DNA of 64,000 bases from Tridacna crocea (GCA_943736015.1 OX031062.1:29113462-29177461), one strand, 5' to 3'. Shown: positions 10,601 to 19,362, numbered from the stretch's first letter. Notes: generated from the sequence alone by a model not told the origin. A program made the numbers and translations.

Positions 10601-12847
10601 GATGAAACTTGGCAGGGATGTTCCTTGGGTGAAGCTCTACCAAAGTTGTTCAAGAGATTGAATTCCACCCTTAATTCTGGTTGTCATGGCAACCAAAAGG
10701 AAAAAATAGCAAAATCGTTGAAAATCTTATTCTCTGAAACTAGAAGGCGTAGAGCTTTGATATTTGGTATGTAGAATCTCCTAGTGGACCTCTACCAAGA
10801 TTGTTCATATGATGCCCCTTGGGTCAAAACTGGCCCCGCCCTGGGGGTGACAAGTTTGAAACATAGGAACGAAGAAGGAAAACTTTAAAGTTCTTCTTCT
10901 CTGAATCTAGAACTCTAATACAGAGAAATGACCCTCTCCTACAAAATGACCCGGGTCATTATTCTACTTAGAGAAATGACCCCGGAGGGTCATTTCTCTA
11001 CGTAGAATAATGACCCGGGTCATTCCTCTGCGTAGTGAAATGACTTCTGGGGTCATTTCTCTACGTAGAGTAATGACCCGGGTCATTTTGTAGGAGAGGG
11101 TCATTTCTCTGCTTTACACCGGCTCACATGATCGATACCTTTTTTTTAAAAAAATCCTCCATTGTCTATGCATGTCATATCCTTCGAAGATTCGATCTGT
11201 CTGCTATGACGCATCATCGATCCCACATGCTAGGAAAAAGAAGGGCTTACATCGAAGCTATTACCCAAGCCTGCATTGGCTTTTTTAATAAATTGTCCTT
11301 GCATAATATACATGCTAGCTGATTGTAGCTGAATGAATTGTACAAGGTACCGTTTCATTGAGCAAACCTTTATTTTTGTTTCAAAATTAACAGTAACGTT
11401 TGTCACGTAGAAAAGTAGTCCGGTTCTGTACTCAAAATACCCAAGTTAGATATATGTGTATTTATAGAATGCCATCTATTTAGAGATAATGTCTCATAAA
11501 CAAGAGAGCTGTCATTGTAATATTAAGTGGCTTGAAATAAGATTCGAGCCAAAAAGGTCCATTTTCACCAACCATTCTTAAGAGCAGTCTCACTCTTATT
11601 CTCCAAGTTTGTCCAAACGTGAAAATAACACAACTTCTGATCGTCTAAATCGAAAGCTTTAGCCAATCAGAAATTTTATGTTAGAAAATATTGAAAATAA
11701 GACCAAGAATTGTCTTAAGAATGGTTGGTGAATGTGGACCCTGGTTTTTCCTTACAATTACATAGAACTTTTTTTTTTCATTTAAAACAAATCTAAGTTA
11801 TTCAATGTCTGATGTTTAACATTATTCTATGAAACTGTTTAAGTTTTTTTTAACAATTCCTTTACAAAAAAGAAAAATCTTAACTTTGTAGAGTTACCTA
11901 TAGCTCTTGTCTTTTCTATGTAAAGCCAAAGGCCAGTGAGATTCCATTGGTCTATCATAGAACACCGAAATTTTCACTGACTGTTCATCTGACACCGTTA
12001 CCAAATAATTATACTGGTATCGTCTCTATATTGTATATGATAATGTTATTATATATGATATAGAGACGATATGCATATATATTATATTTCATGTGTCTAT
12101 TTTTAGAAATGTTATGGATTAAAAAAAGTGTCTTCATTTAATTTGAAGCTGTGGGAATTATTTTTGCGTCACAGTGAATAATTTCCTCCTACCGAAAATC
12201 TGGTTTATTGACTTGAGATCACTAGTTTTAAAAGTGGCATTCGATGACAAAATAATCAGATGAAATGTAATATATGATTTATTTCATCAGCTTGTGGTTA
12301 ATATGGGGAAATATTTGACTCAAAAGGGAAACGTCCTCGAAAATAACTCGTGCCTTACGGCACTCGTTATTTTCGCGTACCTTTCCCTTTTTTGGCAAAT
12401 ATTGCCCCATATTAAGACCAAGTTGATGAAATAAACTCTATGTCTTATTTTAGTGACGTTGTCCGAGCATTCGAATTTTTGGAATTCCGTAATAGACCGA
12501 TGGAGGTCTGTGATAAGACAAATTGGAGGTTTACTTCAAAAACCTTGTAACTACAGTTTGAAACAAGCTGTAGTTACGAGATTTTTTAAGTAAACCGACG
12601 AAATTTCCGCTTTGAAGCATAGCACCCATCAGTGCTCTCAGTGCTTTGACTATGTCCGAGTACCTGACTGTTTGATCTATTAAGACTAGTATCCATCTGA
12701 CACATGTTCTATACTTTCATTTTGCAGCGACTGAGAACCATCTTTCGACCGGAAATAAAACTACCCACACAGAATCCGGAAGCCCCGCCACCATATTCAG
12801 AAATTACCATGCATACACGAAGAACAGATGGTGTTGTGCAATTTTAA
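445..12847 (+). CDS. SLC6 family Na+/Cl- dependent transporter (GABA/taurine/creatine-like), 3' part of gene
   Basis: Twelve exons, each with AG acceptor and GT donor, read in one frame: 445-656, 1851-1966, 2708-2840, 3695-3829, 4175-4278, 4893-5017, 5828-5940, 6932-7064, 7488-7590, 9161-9261, 10187-10354 and 12728-12847 (stop TAA 12845-12847). The product is a plasma-membrane symporter that uses Na+ and Cl- gradients to import a small amino-acid-like substrate. Family hallmarks seen: [15 protein letters not shown] in TM3, [15 protein letters not shown] before TM4, [25 protein letters not shown] in TM6, LNSCTS in TM7, PLSPLW-like PISPLW in TM8, LGMDSQF, and [10 protein letters not shown] in TM10. 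The best fit is the GABA/taurine/betaine/creatine branch; the substrate cannot be decided because TM1, which holds key contacts, is outside the window. The gene is partial at the left edge. The C-terminal tail has a PPPY motif. Confidence 0.93.
657..1850 (+). other. SLC6 intron, no recognised element
   Basis: AT-rich intron of about 1.2 kb. I see no repeat shared with the rest of the window and no supported coding sequence. Confidence 0.6.
1851..1966 (+). CDS. SLC6 exon: extracellular loop 2
   Basis: Acceptor TTTGTAG ends at 1850; donor GTAAGT starts at 1967 and leaves phase 2. It encodes a loop rich in N-glycosylation sequons (NQS, NVS) and ends in SPVREFW, the conserved segment before TM4. 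Confidence 0.9.
2708..2840 (+). CDS. SLC6 exon: end of loop 2 and TM4
   Basis: Acceptor TTCAG ends at 2707; donor GTAGTG at 2841. It completes [15 protein letters not shown] and encodes [17 protein letters not shown] followed by [11 protein letters not shown], a strong family signature. Confidence 0.93.
3695..3829 (+). CDS. SLC6 exon: TM5 and loop 3
   Basis: Acceptor TTGCCAG ends at 3694; donor GTAAGT at 3830. 45 codons, beginning [13 protein letters not shown] and including [16 protein letters not shown], typical of the GABA/taurine/creatine branch. Confidence 0.94.
4175..4278 (+). CDS. SLC6 exon: TM6 with ion/substrate site
   Basis: Acceptor TTTAAAG ends at 4174; donor GTAGGT at 4279. It encodes [19 protein letters not shown], then [16 protein letters not shown]. 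The unwound TM6 region (SYGLGLG) differs from the vertebrate GABA carrier form SYAICLG, so the substrate may differ. Confidence 0.94.
4291..4508 (+). mobile_element. Family A MITE copy (TTAA palindromic)
   Basis: Family A layout: TTAA target, end CCCTTTACCA, then GAGAAAGAAGCC-type text, a palindrome of about 65 bp centred on GCTGGTAACCAGC, then TTTTGTCGTCTGCAAATGC-type text, and the mirror end TGGTAAAGGG with TTAA. Strand + means that order. This copy lies in an SLC6 intron; its left TTAA has decayed to TAAA and the palindrome arms are slightly mismatched. Confidence 0.8.
4893..5017 (+). CDS. SLC6 exon: TM7
   Basis: Acceptor TTTCAG ends at 4892; donor GTACGA at 5018. It encodes [19 protein letters not shown] and then [11 protein letters not shown]. 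The LNSCTS motif keeps the Asn/Ser residues linked to Na+ and Cl- binding in this family. Confidence 0.93.
5828..5940 (+). CDS. SLC6 exon: loop 4 and TM8
   Basis: Acceptor ATATCAG ends at 5827; donor GTATGT at 5941. It encodes [19 protein letters not shown] and then [19 protein letters not shown], with the TM8 Asp/Ser pair used in Na+ binding. Confidence 0.94.
6462..6915 (+). mobile_element. Family F foldback element
   Basis: A 290-bp body is bounded by TTTATTTCATGCTTT at the left (about 6466) and AAAGCATGAAATAAATA (about 6754). It is followed by a near-perfect hairpin at 6767-6905, whose arms read TTTTTTCGGTGAAGGATCG and its mirror and whose inner stem is CACTCGTGAAAATATTACCG. Related copies lie at 50151 and 52832. 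This one abuts an SLC6 splice acceptor. Confidence 0.75.
6932..7064 (+). CDS. SLC6 exon: TM8 end to TM9
   Basis: Acceptor CTATTTCAG ends at 6931; donor GTAAAT at 7065. It encodes [16 protein letters not shown] and then [19 protein letters not shown] foldback repeat (family F) ends within about 25 bp of this acceptor. Confidence 0.93.
7488..7590 (+). CDS. SLC6 exon: TM10
   Basis: Acceptor ATTTCAG ends at 7487; donor GTATCC at 7591, running straight into a TC microsatellite. It encodes [16 protein letters not shown], then [19 protein letters not shown]. Confidence 0.93.
7595..7683. repeat. (TC)n / (TATC)n microsatellite
   Basis: Dinucleotide TC tract grading into TATC tetranucleotides, starting four bases inside the intron after the TM10 exon donor. 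Confidence 0.95.
7688..7905 (+). mobile_element. tRNA-derived SINE, first arm of an inverted pair
   Basis: The head is tRNA-like (GTGAGGTAGAGCG, then the B-box-like GAGTTCGATACTCGG). The body includes TTTTTCACTGTCCCACACTTT and AACTGATGTAGTTCCCAGGA, and the tail is AT-rich. An inverted copy follows at 7955-8203. Confidence 0.7.
7955..8203 (-). mobile_element. tRNA-derived SINE, second arm of the inverted pair
   Basis: Reverse-strand copy of the 7688 SINE: TGGTGTCCGTTGTCGTGAGG, the B-box-like GAGTTCGATATCCGG, then the same body. The two tails face each other across a short spacer, so a transcript through here could fold back over about 200 bp. Confidence 0.7.
8250..8479 (-). mobile_element. 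Family A MITE copy
   Basis: Right TTAA at 8476-8479; the left TTAA has decayed. The palindrome centre reads GCTGTTGACCAGC, so the arms carry one mismatch. Confidence 0.8.
8828..9051 (-). mobile_element. Family A MITE copy
   Basis: Intact TTAA at both ends (8828-8831 and 9048-9051), ends CCCTTTCCCAAACG and GTTTGGG, and a palindrome centred on GCTGGTGACCAGC. Confidence 0.85.
9161..9261 (+). CDS. SLC6 exon: loop between TM10 and TM11
   Basis: Acceptor ATTTCAG ends at 9160; donor GTAAGT at 9262. It encodes [17 protein letters not shown] and then [15 protein letters not shown], matching the family segment NRFxxNIxxMxGxxP. Confidence 0.92.
9262..10186 (+). other. SLC6 intron, no recognised element apart from a short inverted match
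   Basis: The sequence near 9300-9370 (CTTGGCGGATTGAGC) and near 9775-9840 (GCTCGATCCGCCAAGG) is inversely related, as are the adjacent CGCAAGCCAAGG segments. This suggests a decayed foldback element of about 540 bp. No coding potential is seen. Confidence 0.45.
10187..10354 (+). CDS. SLC6 exon: TM11 end and TM12
   Basis: Acceptor ATTTCAG ends at 10186; donor GTAACC at 10355. 56 codons: [18 protein letters not shown], then [18 protein letters not shown] and the rest of TM12. Confidence 0.92.
10475..10910 (+). mobile_element. Non-autonomous repeat opening AGCTCACCTGAGCACGAAGT
   Basis: It opens with a small palindrome (GAGCACGAAGTGCTC) followed by text rich in CGTCCGTC and CTTGATGAAACTTGGCAGGG. 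Elements with this opening are widespread in bivalve genomes (from memory, not searched). A distant relative is at 30700-31020. Confidence 0.65.
10918..11113. repeat. Compound palindrome of GAAATGACCC units
   Basis: About 195 bp built from repeated GAGAAATGACCC / GGGTCATTTCTC words and the palindrome AATGACCCGGGTCATT (three or more occurrences). The outer arms match: CAGAGAAATGACCCTCTCCT at the left and its exact mirror at the right. Confidence 0.85.
11557..11741. mobile_element. Family E MITE with ends CACCAACCATTCTTAAGA
   Basis: Terminal inverted repeat GGTCCATTTTCACCAACCAT at the left and its mirror GGTTGGTGAATGTGGACC at the right, both continuing into TCTTAAGA. The body holds AACACAACTTCTGAT and GCCAATCAGAA in inverted relation. 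Related copies lie at 32482 and 32955. Confidence 0.75.
12275..12440. mobile_element. Long foldback repeat
   Basis: Imperfect hairpin: TTTATTTCATCAGCTTG at the left pairs with CAAGTTGATGAAATAAA at the right; the middle pairs TTAATATGGGG with CCCCATATTAA. The centre is CTCGTGCCTTACGGCACTCG. Confidence 0.7.
12527..12596. repeat. Hairpin with GGTTTACTT arms
   Basis: GGTTTACTTCAAAAA and AACTACAG at the left pair with the inverted CTGTAGTTACGAG and TTTTTTAAGTAAACC at the right, around a short centre. Confidence 0.6.
12728..12847 (+). CDS. SLC6 terminal exon: cytoplasmic C-tail and stop
   Basis: Acceptor TTTTGCAG ends at 12727. It encodes 39 residues starting [13 protein letters not shown], including APPPYSEIT (a PPxY motif), and ends DGVVQF-stop. 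Confidence 0.9.
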   Translation, partial: RLRTIFRPEIKLPTQNPEAPPPYSEITMHTRRTDGVVQF

Positions 12848-12994
12848 TCAAAGACAAAAGTAGTTTCATATTTACCGAGAAATCGACTAAGAAAGGATAC
12901 TACGAGAAAAACTGGTTGTTTGTGAAGTATTGGAACAGTATCGTGCCCCTAACCTCTGTACACTTTAATTCAGTGGTTAAAACAACCTTGGGTT

Positions 12995-13183
12995 AAAAGG
13001 CTGTTTAAAAGACATCGTCGAAAATGAGCAAAAATTCTTGTAGCCAGCACTTTCTCCTTTTCCCACAAAGGTTTCCTTTCCTCTTGGAGAGAAATATCAT
13101 CATTTCAAACACTGCTACTTTCTAGTCTGCAGTTGCTTACATTTTAAACTAGTCTCAAAGTTTGTCGTCTGGTAAAGTGTTAT
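12995..13183 (+). mobile_element. Degenerate family A copy in the SLC6 3' region
   Basis: The right arm CCAGCACTTTCTCCTTTTCC, AGTCTGCAGTTGCTTACATT and the end GTCGTCTGGTAAAGTGTTA are recognisable; the left half is badly decayed. Confidence 0.6.
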
Positions 13184-13482
13184 ATGAGGAGAGAAAAAAT
13201 AATGCGATATTTTTTACATGTACATGTAGTTGGAGACAGGACTACACACATATTCACACACATTCAAGAACTAATCTCACAGTTGCTGACTGTGTACAAA
13301 AGTGCAACAAACTACTGGAATTTTGATACAAAGGCAATTCACCATCTTAAAGGTCCTTGAAATCGACAGGTTTTTAAAAATACTGAGGGAAGGAAGCCTT
13401 TTTTTCTACAATGGACTCCACAGTGTCATAGAAATTGGTTAGTGGACTATCTGAAAGAACCTATTCAGTAACGGGTTACCAT

Positions 13483-13694
13483 TTAACACTTTACTAAACT
13501 ACAAAATTTTAGAAAGTTCCAAATTGAAAAAGTATAAGTGACCCAAAATTGAAATTTGTTTTGGGAAGGATGGAAAACATTTTGGGAAAAGGAGAAAATG
13601 CTGGTGACCAGCATTTTCTCCATTTTCCACAATGTTTTCAAATATGTTCTTTCCCTGGGTTGTTAAAAGTTGGGATCGTTTCGTAAAGGGTTGA
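13483..13694 (-). mobile_element. Family A MITE copy
   Basis: Left TTAA 13483-13486, right TTAA decayed to TTGA. The palindrome is centred on GCTGGTGACCAGC and the right end reads CGTAAAGGG. Confidence 0.75.
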
Positions 13695-13806
13695 TCCTTT
13701 AGTTCTTTTTCATAGGCTTTATATAGTTACATAGTTTTATAGACATTTTGTATAGCTATCATTAACATAGTATAAGGTACTACATATACTACAGTAAATA
13801 TTGTGT

Positions 13807-13812
13807 AATAAA
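13807..13812 (+). promoter_or_regulatory. Candidate poly(A) signal for the SLC6 gene
   Basis: AATAAA about 960 bases after the stop codon. It is a plausible 3' end, but nothing else in the sequence confirms its use. Confidence 0.3.
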
Positions 13813-14158
13813 AAAGATAAAACGTGCGAAATGTGTCTACTTCCGGCCGTTAACTTACACTAGGCAGTTACAAATGAGGCGCAACTATGAAGCAGGGGCC
13901 GTATCACCTACGATTCTAAATATTGTTCTTCTTTCAATCTATAAGAACTATTTCATTCGTATATCCAGTCTAACCTTGTTTTTTTCTCTCTCTCTTTTTC
14001 TGAGTAAGTCTCGATTATTGCAGATAATCTAAGAGATTTAGATTCTTTTTATGGTGGATAAGTCAGTTGTCTGTTTAAGTTTTTTTTTTTCTCGAAAAAA
14101 AAGGGAAAACACCTCCAACATATCTCCAAAGATACATCAAGGAGAGAGACAATATGAT

Positions 14159-14371
14159 TTAACCCTTAGGCTACTAAGCACGACCTGCTGACCTTTTACG
14201 GACAGTATAGATCAAGATCAGACTGCACAGAACGTGCAGTCTGATCTTGGATCTACACTGTCCGATAAGGAGATAATATTCTTCAGAGCATAACTTTGAA
14301 ATAGCAAAAGTTGGACTTTTTACTGTCGAATTTAAAGTTTGATTAGAGTTATTTATCGGAATAAGGGTTAA
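14159..14371 (+). mobile_element. Family B MITE copy (second TTAA palindromic family)
   Basis: TTAA at both ends (14159-14162 and 14368-14371) with ends CCCTTAGGC and ATAAGGG. The centre is a palindrome in which CAGATCAGACTGC-type arms (GATCAAGATCAGACTGCACA and its mirror) lie between GGACAGT and ACTGTCC. Family layout: CCCTTAGGCTACTAAGC, CTGACCTTTT, palindrome, then AACTTTGAAATAGCAA and GGATAAGGG. Confidence 0.8.
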
Positions 14372-15036
14372 GGGTTAAAATTGTTCATTTGTCGTAGTGA
14401 TTGTCGCGGTAGTCGTTGTTGTTTGTTGAGGCGCCGCAATAGAGGCGGCACTATGTATATTTTTTTTTCGGTTTTGAAAAGTACCTATGTAGGCAGCCGT
14501 ATTGTCTACTTCGCTTCCAGTCATTTCGTAACTAGGTTATTTCATACCTTAGCCATTTCATACCCACCTTTACATTTTATTTTCGCCATTTTGTACTCGT
14601 AATTTCGTAACCAATTTGGTCATTTATTACCTTTCTTTAATATCAATTCGGTAATTTAGAAACTAGTTTTAATACTATTTTCTCATGTTGGTTGTCGAAT
14701 GACGACTGATTTTTTACATAGCTCGACAACTGCTTTTTCACAGCTCTAATTGAAACTATGTTAAATTTCGCCGAAGAATGGATTGATTATGTCTTATTAT
14801 TTGTTTCTTTTTCAAGTTTAGGTTGCCTTCTACAGATTGTCTAGGACTCCTAAATTTATCTCTCATCGAGTTCTGCATGAATTTACTTTTGGTCAATTTT
14901 GCAATGCTGTAATGTGGCTTATTTCAGAAACAACTGATTTGCGGCGCTATTGATGTTACCCATCAATATTTTGTTGTTTTCTAACTGTACTGATTCGCGG
15001 TGCCATTAATGTTAGCCATCAATATTTTCTTGTTTT

Positions 15037-15216
15037 TTAACTGTGTTCGTTGTAGTAATGTGTCAGTGTATCCGTGCTAAATCTGACTTGTTGAGGGGAC
15101 ACGGGCGGTGTCGGTACACTGACCTGATGTTGAACCTGTCGGGTCTTGTAATGGTCGGGATCTCTCGAGGCCAGCTCCACCACCGGGACAGTGGCCAGTG
15201 GAGGCACGGGACGTAC
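15037..15216 (-). CDS. LIM-protein terminal exon
   Basis: 60 codons including the stop, starting VRPVPPLATVPVVELASRD and ending THYYNEHS. Acceptor GCAG at 15220-15217. Pro/Val-rich, with PTPPVSP. Its first residues continue the YNQTVR repeat of the preceding exon, which is the main evidence that it belongs to this gene. Confidence 0.78.
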   Translation of the reverse strand, partial: VRPVPPLATVPVVELASRDPDHYKTRQVQHQVSVPTPPVSPQQVRFSTDTLTHYYNEHS

Positions 15217-17901
15217 CTGCAATATAAAAGGTATACGATGATCTTTTGACATAATTGGAGTGCAACACGCGAAAAGGTGCATTCGGACATTTGCGTAAAG
15301 TGTCGTCCCGGATTAGCCTGCGCTGTCCGCGCAGGCTAATCCGAGACGACACTTTACGACTACATTAGATTTTGTGCTACAATAGACTTGCGTAAAACAG
15401 AAAACCACACAAAATCGGAAAGTGTCGTTTCGGATTAGCCTGTGCGGACTCCACACGTTGATCCGAGACGACACTTTACGCAAATGTCCGAATGACCCTT
15501 TTCGCGTGTTGCAAGCCAATTATGTGACCCATCTGGAAATTCTCTACATCAATTAGATGAGAACAGATCAACGATAGTGCAAGTCAATTTAAGTTGATAA
15601 TTCAAAAAAGATTGTTTAACAAGGTACAACGTCCACTATTCATACAGAAAATGTCATTAAAGCGAAAATTGTCAACCCTGGTCAGCCTGCGCAGTTCGCG
15701 CAGTCTGACCAGGGCTGACACTTTTCGCAGCTCTAAGATGGTCCCTTTTCGCGTGATGGGTCTCACATTAATATTTCTAAGAAATGCGTTATAATTTCAC
15801 AAATGATCTTGTATTACACCTAAAATTATAACAAGGACTCTGCTATGACGAAAGGCGGTTTAGGGTATGTCTGTCTAGAAGTATGACAGGCAAGTGATCA
15901 CATAATTATAGAGCCATTGAATTGATTTTTTCTAACAACTGGTTGTAACATTAGGTAGAATGATCCTTTTACATGCAGAAATTTCATCAAAAGCAAATGT
16001 TTCGACCCATGTTAGCCTCCATGGACGGACCAAACTTACCTGTTATCGATGCTTCACTTACATGTTATCGATCTCCTTTCAAAGAGTATGACTAATATTA
16101 CTGATTATCCTTACTGTACACCATTATCTCCCGCTAGATGGCATTCTACAAATACATATCTATCTAATTTGATCATTCTGGGTACGAACTGGACTACTTT
16201 TGAAAACAACAACCTTCACTTTGAATTTCAAAATGAAATACAGGTCTAATAAAACGCTACCTGGCGCGATTCATTTATCTATGATCGGCTAGCATGTTAC
16301 CTATGCATCGGCAATTTATTGAAACAGCCCCTATGTTTCGGTAATAGGTTAATTGCTTCGGTTTAAGCCCTAATTTTCGCAGGTATACGAGGATGGGTGA
16401 TGTGCCATACCAGATAGGTCATGGGCAGATAACGTACTTCACACACGTAGATGTCTTTTTTTTTTCAAAATATTCAGATATTGTTAGCGAAAAAGATCGT
16501 TTTTTTTTTTTGCACTTGCAGATATTACCACTATTAGTTGTATTTGAGTACCGTCAGTATCAACCAGTCAAGAGAAAAACATGGTACGATGTATATAATA
16601 TATCCGTAACTTTTCGGATAGAGACAATCTTGATTCGATTGCTATCTTATAAAGGTATACGGTCCCTATCTCTCGTATTAAACGACAGAAACTTCAGAGA
16701 TTGGCCGAATAGCTCTTACGAAAACGTCGATGTTACACGACATTTACCGAATGAATTACGGTCCGTAGACCGTAAGATCACCATTAAAAAATAACAGCCT
16801 TAGAGGCCATTGGCCAAATATGAAACATCGCTGACCAATACTGAATGCAGATACAGGTCTTCATGATCCCTATAGTTTACATTTCTCAAATTATTTGTGG
16901 TTCCTTGGAGTCTTCTATTGTATATGATAAAGGGGAAAAGAAATTACCGTCTGGTTATAGTTGTCAAGTCTCGGTGCATTCATTGCTGTTTTAATGACAA
17001 CTGCATTCTGGTCAACAAATGGGCGTTGTTGAACCGTGGATTCTACACGGACAGTTTGGTTGTACATGTTCAGTTTTGGTGCATGCATGGGACCTTGGAT
17101 TTGTAGGGAGTCGGGTCCGATTGAGTGTACTTTTCCGGGTTCCGGAACTCCGCGTATATTTATGTTCACTGGTTCTAGTCTTGGCTTGTTTATAAAGTCT
17201 CTTATGGTCTTGTCATCTATGTGCCCCTTAGAATGCTCGGGTACCGGCTGATGTGATTTGCAGTATAATCGTTGATCTTCTGTGTCATTTGGATTTTGAC
17301 AAAAGTTTTTAAGTGTAAGCATTGAGAGGCATGCGGAGCAATGAAAACACTGCTTGTGAAAAACGGAGTCCTTTATTGGCCCCATTTTCTCCTTTTGGTA
17401 TACCGTTTTTCTGCAATAGAAACATTCGTCTTTAGAGGTTGGCTTCCTATAATGGATTTCTAAGGGTGCTTGTTTGTCAATAATGTTATTGTTTTGTATA
17501 TCAATGTCCACAGTGGTCCTCTCGTCCATTGTTCCATTCTCTTTAATTTTCTTTATATGTCTGGTCCTAACAGACTGTGTGTTGGGGTCACTATCGCTCC
17601 TATAAATGGTTGCTGATGAATGTTTGGTATAGATTATATGGTGTGCGTCAAACGCGTCATAAACCCCGTTACTTTGCATGGGTTGGCTGTCGATGCTCAC
17701 GTGATGTGCGTCAAAGGCGTCATAAACCCCATTACTTTGCGCAGGTTGACTGTCGCCGATCCTGATAAGAACCTCGCCGTTGTTATTGGTCATTGTCTCG
17801 GTAACCGTTCCATAACTGTGGTTTGGTGTCACGGAAACAACCTTAAAATTTCCAACGTTTTTGTTATCCAGCTTTTGTGACATCTTTGAAACAGTGACCT
17901 G
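15037..17901 (-). CDS. Single-LIM-domain protein, two 3'-most exons
   Basis: Exons on the reverse strand: 17901 (or the ATG at 17883) down to 16948, and 15216 down to 15037 including the stop. The donor after NYNQT (GTAATT) and the acceptor TATTGCAG join in phase 0. From the ATG the product is 371 residues. One LIM zinc-binding domain: Cys154, Cys157, His176, Cys179 (first finger) and Cys182, Cys185, Cys208, His211 (second). The N-terminus holds two 21-residue direct repeats (DSQPxQSNGVYDAFDAHH at 44 and 65). The C-terminal part repeats APKLNMYNQTVR / APRLDNYNQTVR, the second copy being completed only across the splice, and ends Pro-rich. LIM domains bind proteins, often on the actin cytoskeleton; the partner is unknown here. 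An AG acceptor at 17902-17903 shows that an upstream exon exists, so the N-terminus may be longer. No named family is claimed. Confidence 0.82.
15251..15523. mobile_element. Family D foldback element
   Basis: Ends ATAATTGG and CCAATTAT. The longer arms GCAACACGCGAAAAGG and CATTCGGACATTTGCGTAAA mirror those at the right. Two inner hairpins of the form GGATTAGCCTGCGC / GCGCAGGCTAATCCG are spaced by an AT-rich bridge. It lies 34 bp from the LIM terminal exon; a relative is at 20237. Confidence 0.75.
15650..15762. mobile_element. Family C palindromic repeat (CCCTGGTCAGCC subtype)
   Basis: AACCCTGGTCAGCCTGCGCA pairs with the following TGCGCGAAC-spaced mirror GCGCAGTCTGACCAGGG. It is flanked by GCGAAAATTGTC and GACACTTTTCGC, giving a stem of about 30 bp. 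Confidence 0.75.
16948..17901 (-). CDS. LIM-protein exon with LIM domain
   Basis: Acceptor TTTCAG at 17907-17902, first ATG at 17883, donor GTAATT after position 16948. It encodes 312 residues from the ATG, with the LIM domain at residues 154-211 and the internal repeats described for the gene. Six in-frame codons precede the ATG after the acceptor, so translation may enter from an upstream exon. Confidence 0.85.
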
Positions 17902-18282
17902 AAATCGAAGACAATTTTATAATTGTTGCAAAGGTCCTGTTGATGACTCTTGCGTTTTTTACAACAGACCAGGCCACTTTCTTCTTTTGTCTTCTTACAT
18001 TGTATTCATTCATTAAGGGTACGTCACTCTAAAAGGATTCGTGTAACATCGCTTTTCATCGCCGAAAAACGAACGAATTCGGATAATACTCGGGCACTCC
18101 ATGACCGAACGGCTGATAGACGCTGCTTCCCCGCGTCAGTTACGGATTACCCGAGTGATAGCCGAATATGTATGATATTTTAGCGATGGAAGGCGATATT
18201 ACTGTTATGATATCCCATTACGGTGCCCTATCCTAAAACCTCATTTTATGTTGATAATCTATTAATTACATTAGAGCTTTCA

Positions 18283-18435
18283 AAGTCATCTGTAACCAGC
18301 ATTTTCTCCTTTTCCCACAATGTTTTATACCCTGCTGGAAACAAATTTAAATTTTTGGACTAACGTTTATTTCGTCGTCTGCAGAGTGCTTTCAATTTCG
18401 ACGAATATAAAATGTTGTCGTTTGGTAAAGGGTTT
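18283..18435 (+). mobile_element. Family A right-half fragment
   Basis: It starts inside the palindrome (ACCAGCATTTTCTCC) and runs through CGTCGTCTGCAGAG to the end GTCGTTTGGTAAAGGGTTTA. Confidence 0.75.
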
Positions 18436-19270
18436 AGCCGATATGTTCACTGATGTTTTTCAGTGTTTTGGCATGTCGTCGGCTTACCTCAATCAAAGTA
18501 CTGAAAGTACTTATAGAAGGTGATGGTAGAAATTTGCTACTCGGTTTTAACACTGGTTCAATTCATTAAACATTTCATTCATCTTATGGTGATTAGTTGA
18601 TAACATCTTTTTCTCAAATTCTTGTCATTTTTTTGTAGAGTCTGCTCAGCAATGACCAGAATAAATGTTGATTTTTAACTTTATTGAACACAGGTTTACA
18701 TATGGCTTGGGGACTGTAAAAACGCAAAAAATATAGAACATAGAGACAAGCAGACAAAATACACAAAAAAGGGTAATGGAACAGGTAATAAAACACAGCC
18801 AATATAGAAAAAGAAGACAAAAATGTTCAAGAAGGTTTTCTGAAATGCCTGTTAAATGAGTACATAGACTGTGATGAAATTTTCATTGATTATATCTCAA
18901 TTCAGCACGTTATACCAATTAGTTCAATTGTATTTATTTACAAATCAGTGTATAAAGGCGGGTGTTGTTACTTAAGTTTCATTTCAACATACATTTTAAT
19001 TTGAAGGCAGACTAAACATAAGGTGTTATTTATGTTTGGATTACTTTGACTGAAATTAATCTACCATCTCTCTTTGGACCATACGAATCTTTAAAATGGA
19101 TAAATTATACTGTATTTTTCAACTGGTGTAGCTTTTGAATATAGGTACCTGTTTTCATCATTTTGCCCTAGAGCAATGAATTAATAGTGTGGGGGCGCTG
19201 TTCAAATAAGTGAATGTTTCAAGAAATCTTGTTTTAAATGAATGAAGAGATATTTAGCCAATAACCTGGA
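18436..19270. other. Intergenic, nothing recognised
   Basis: AT-rich sequence with no supported gene. A short word, CAAAGTACTGAAAGTACT (about 18495), recurs at 33124 next to a family E copy, so a decayed element may be present. Confidence 0.5.
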
Positions 19271-19272
19271 GG

Positions 19273-19312
<40 letters not shown>

Positions 19313-19362
19313 GCAGGACAGGGCAGGGCAGGGCAGGGAAGGGAAAGGGAGGAGGGGAGGGG
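19273..19362. repeat. (TC)n followed by GGGCA/GGGA purine-rich tract
   Basis: About 40 bases of TC dinucleotide followed by tandem GGGCA and a G-rich run ending GGGGAGGGGG. Confidence 0.9.

Noticed and set aside
15043-15249. Plus-strand open frames overlapping the LIM terminal exon and family D repeat
   Set aside because: They are antisense shadows of the minus-strand exon, whose splice site and repeat continuity are well supported.
16393-16794. 133-codon plus-strand open frame
   Set aside because: No recognisable domain or splice context; composition is like the surrounding intron and it lies antisense within the LIM gene intron.
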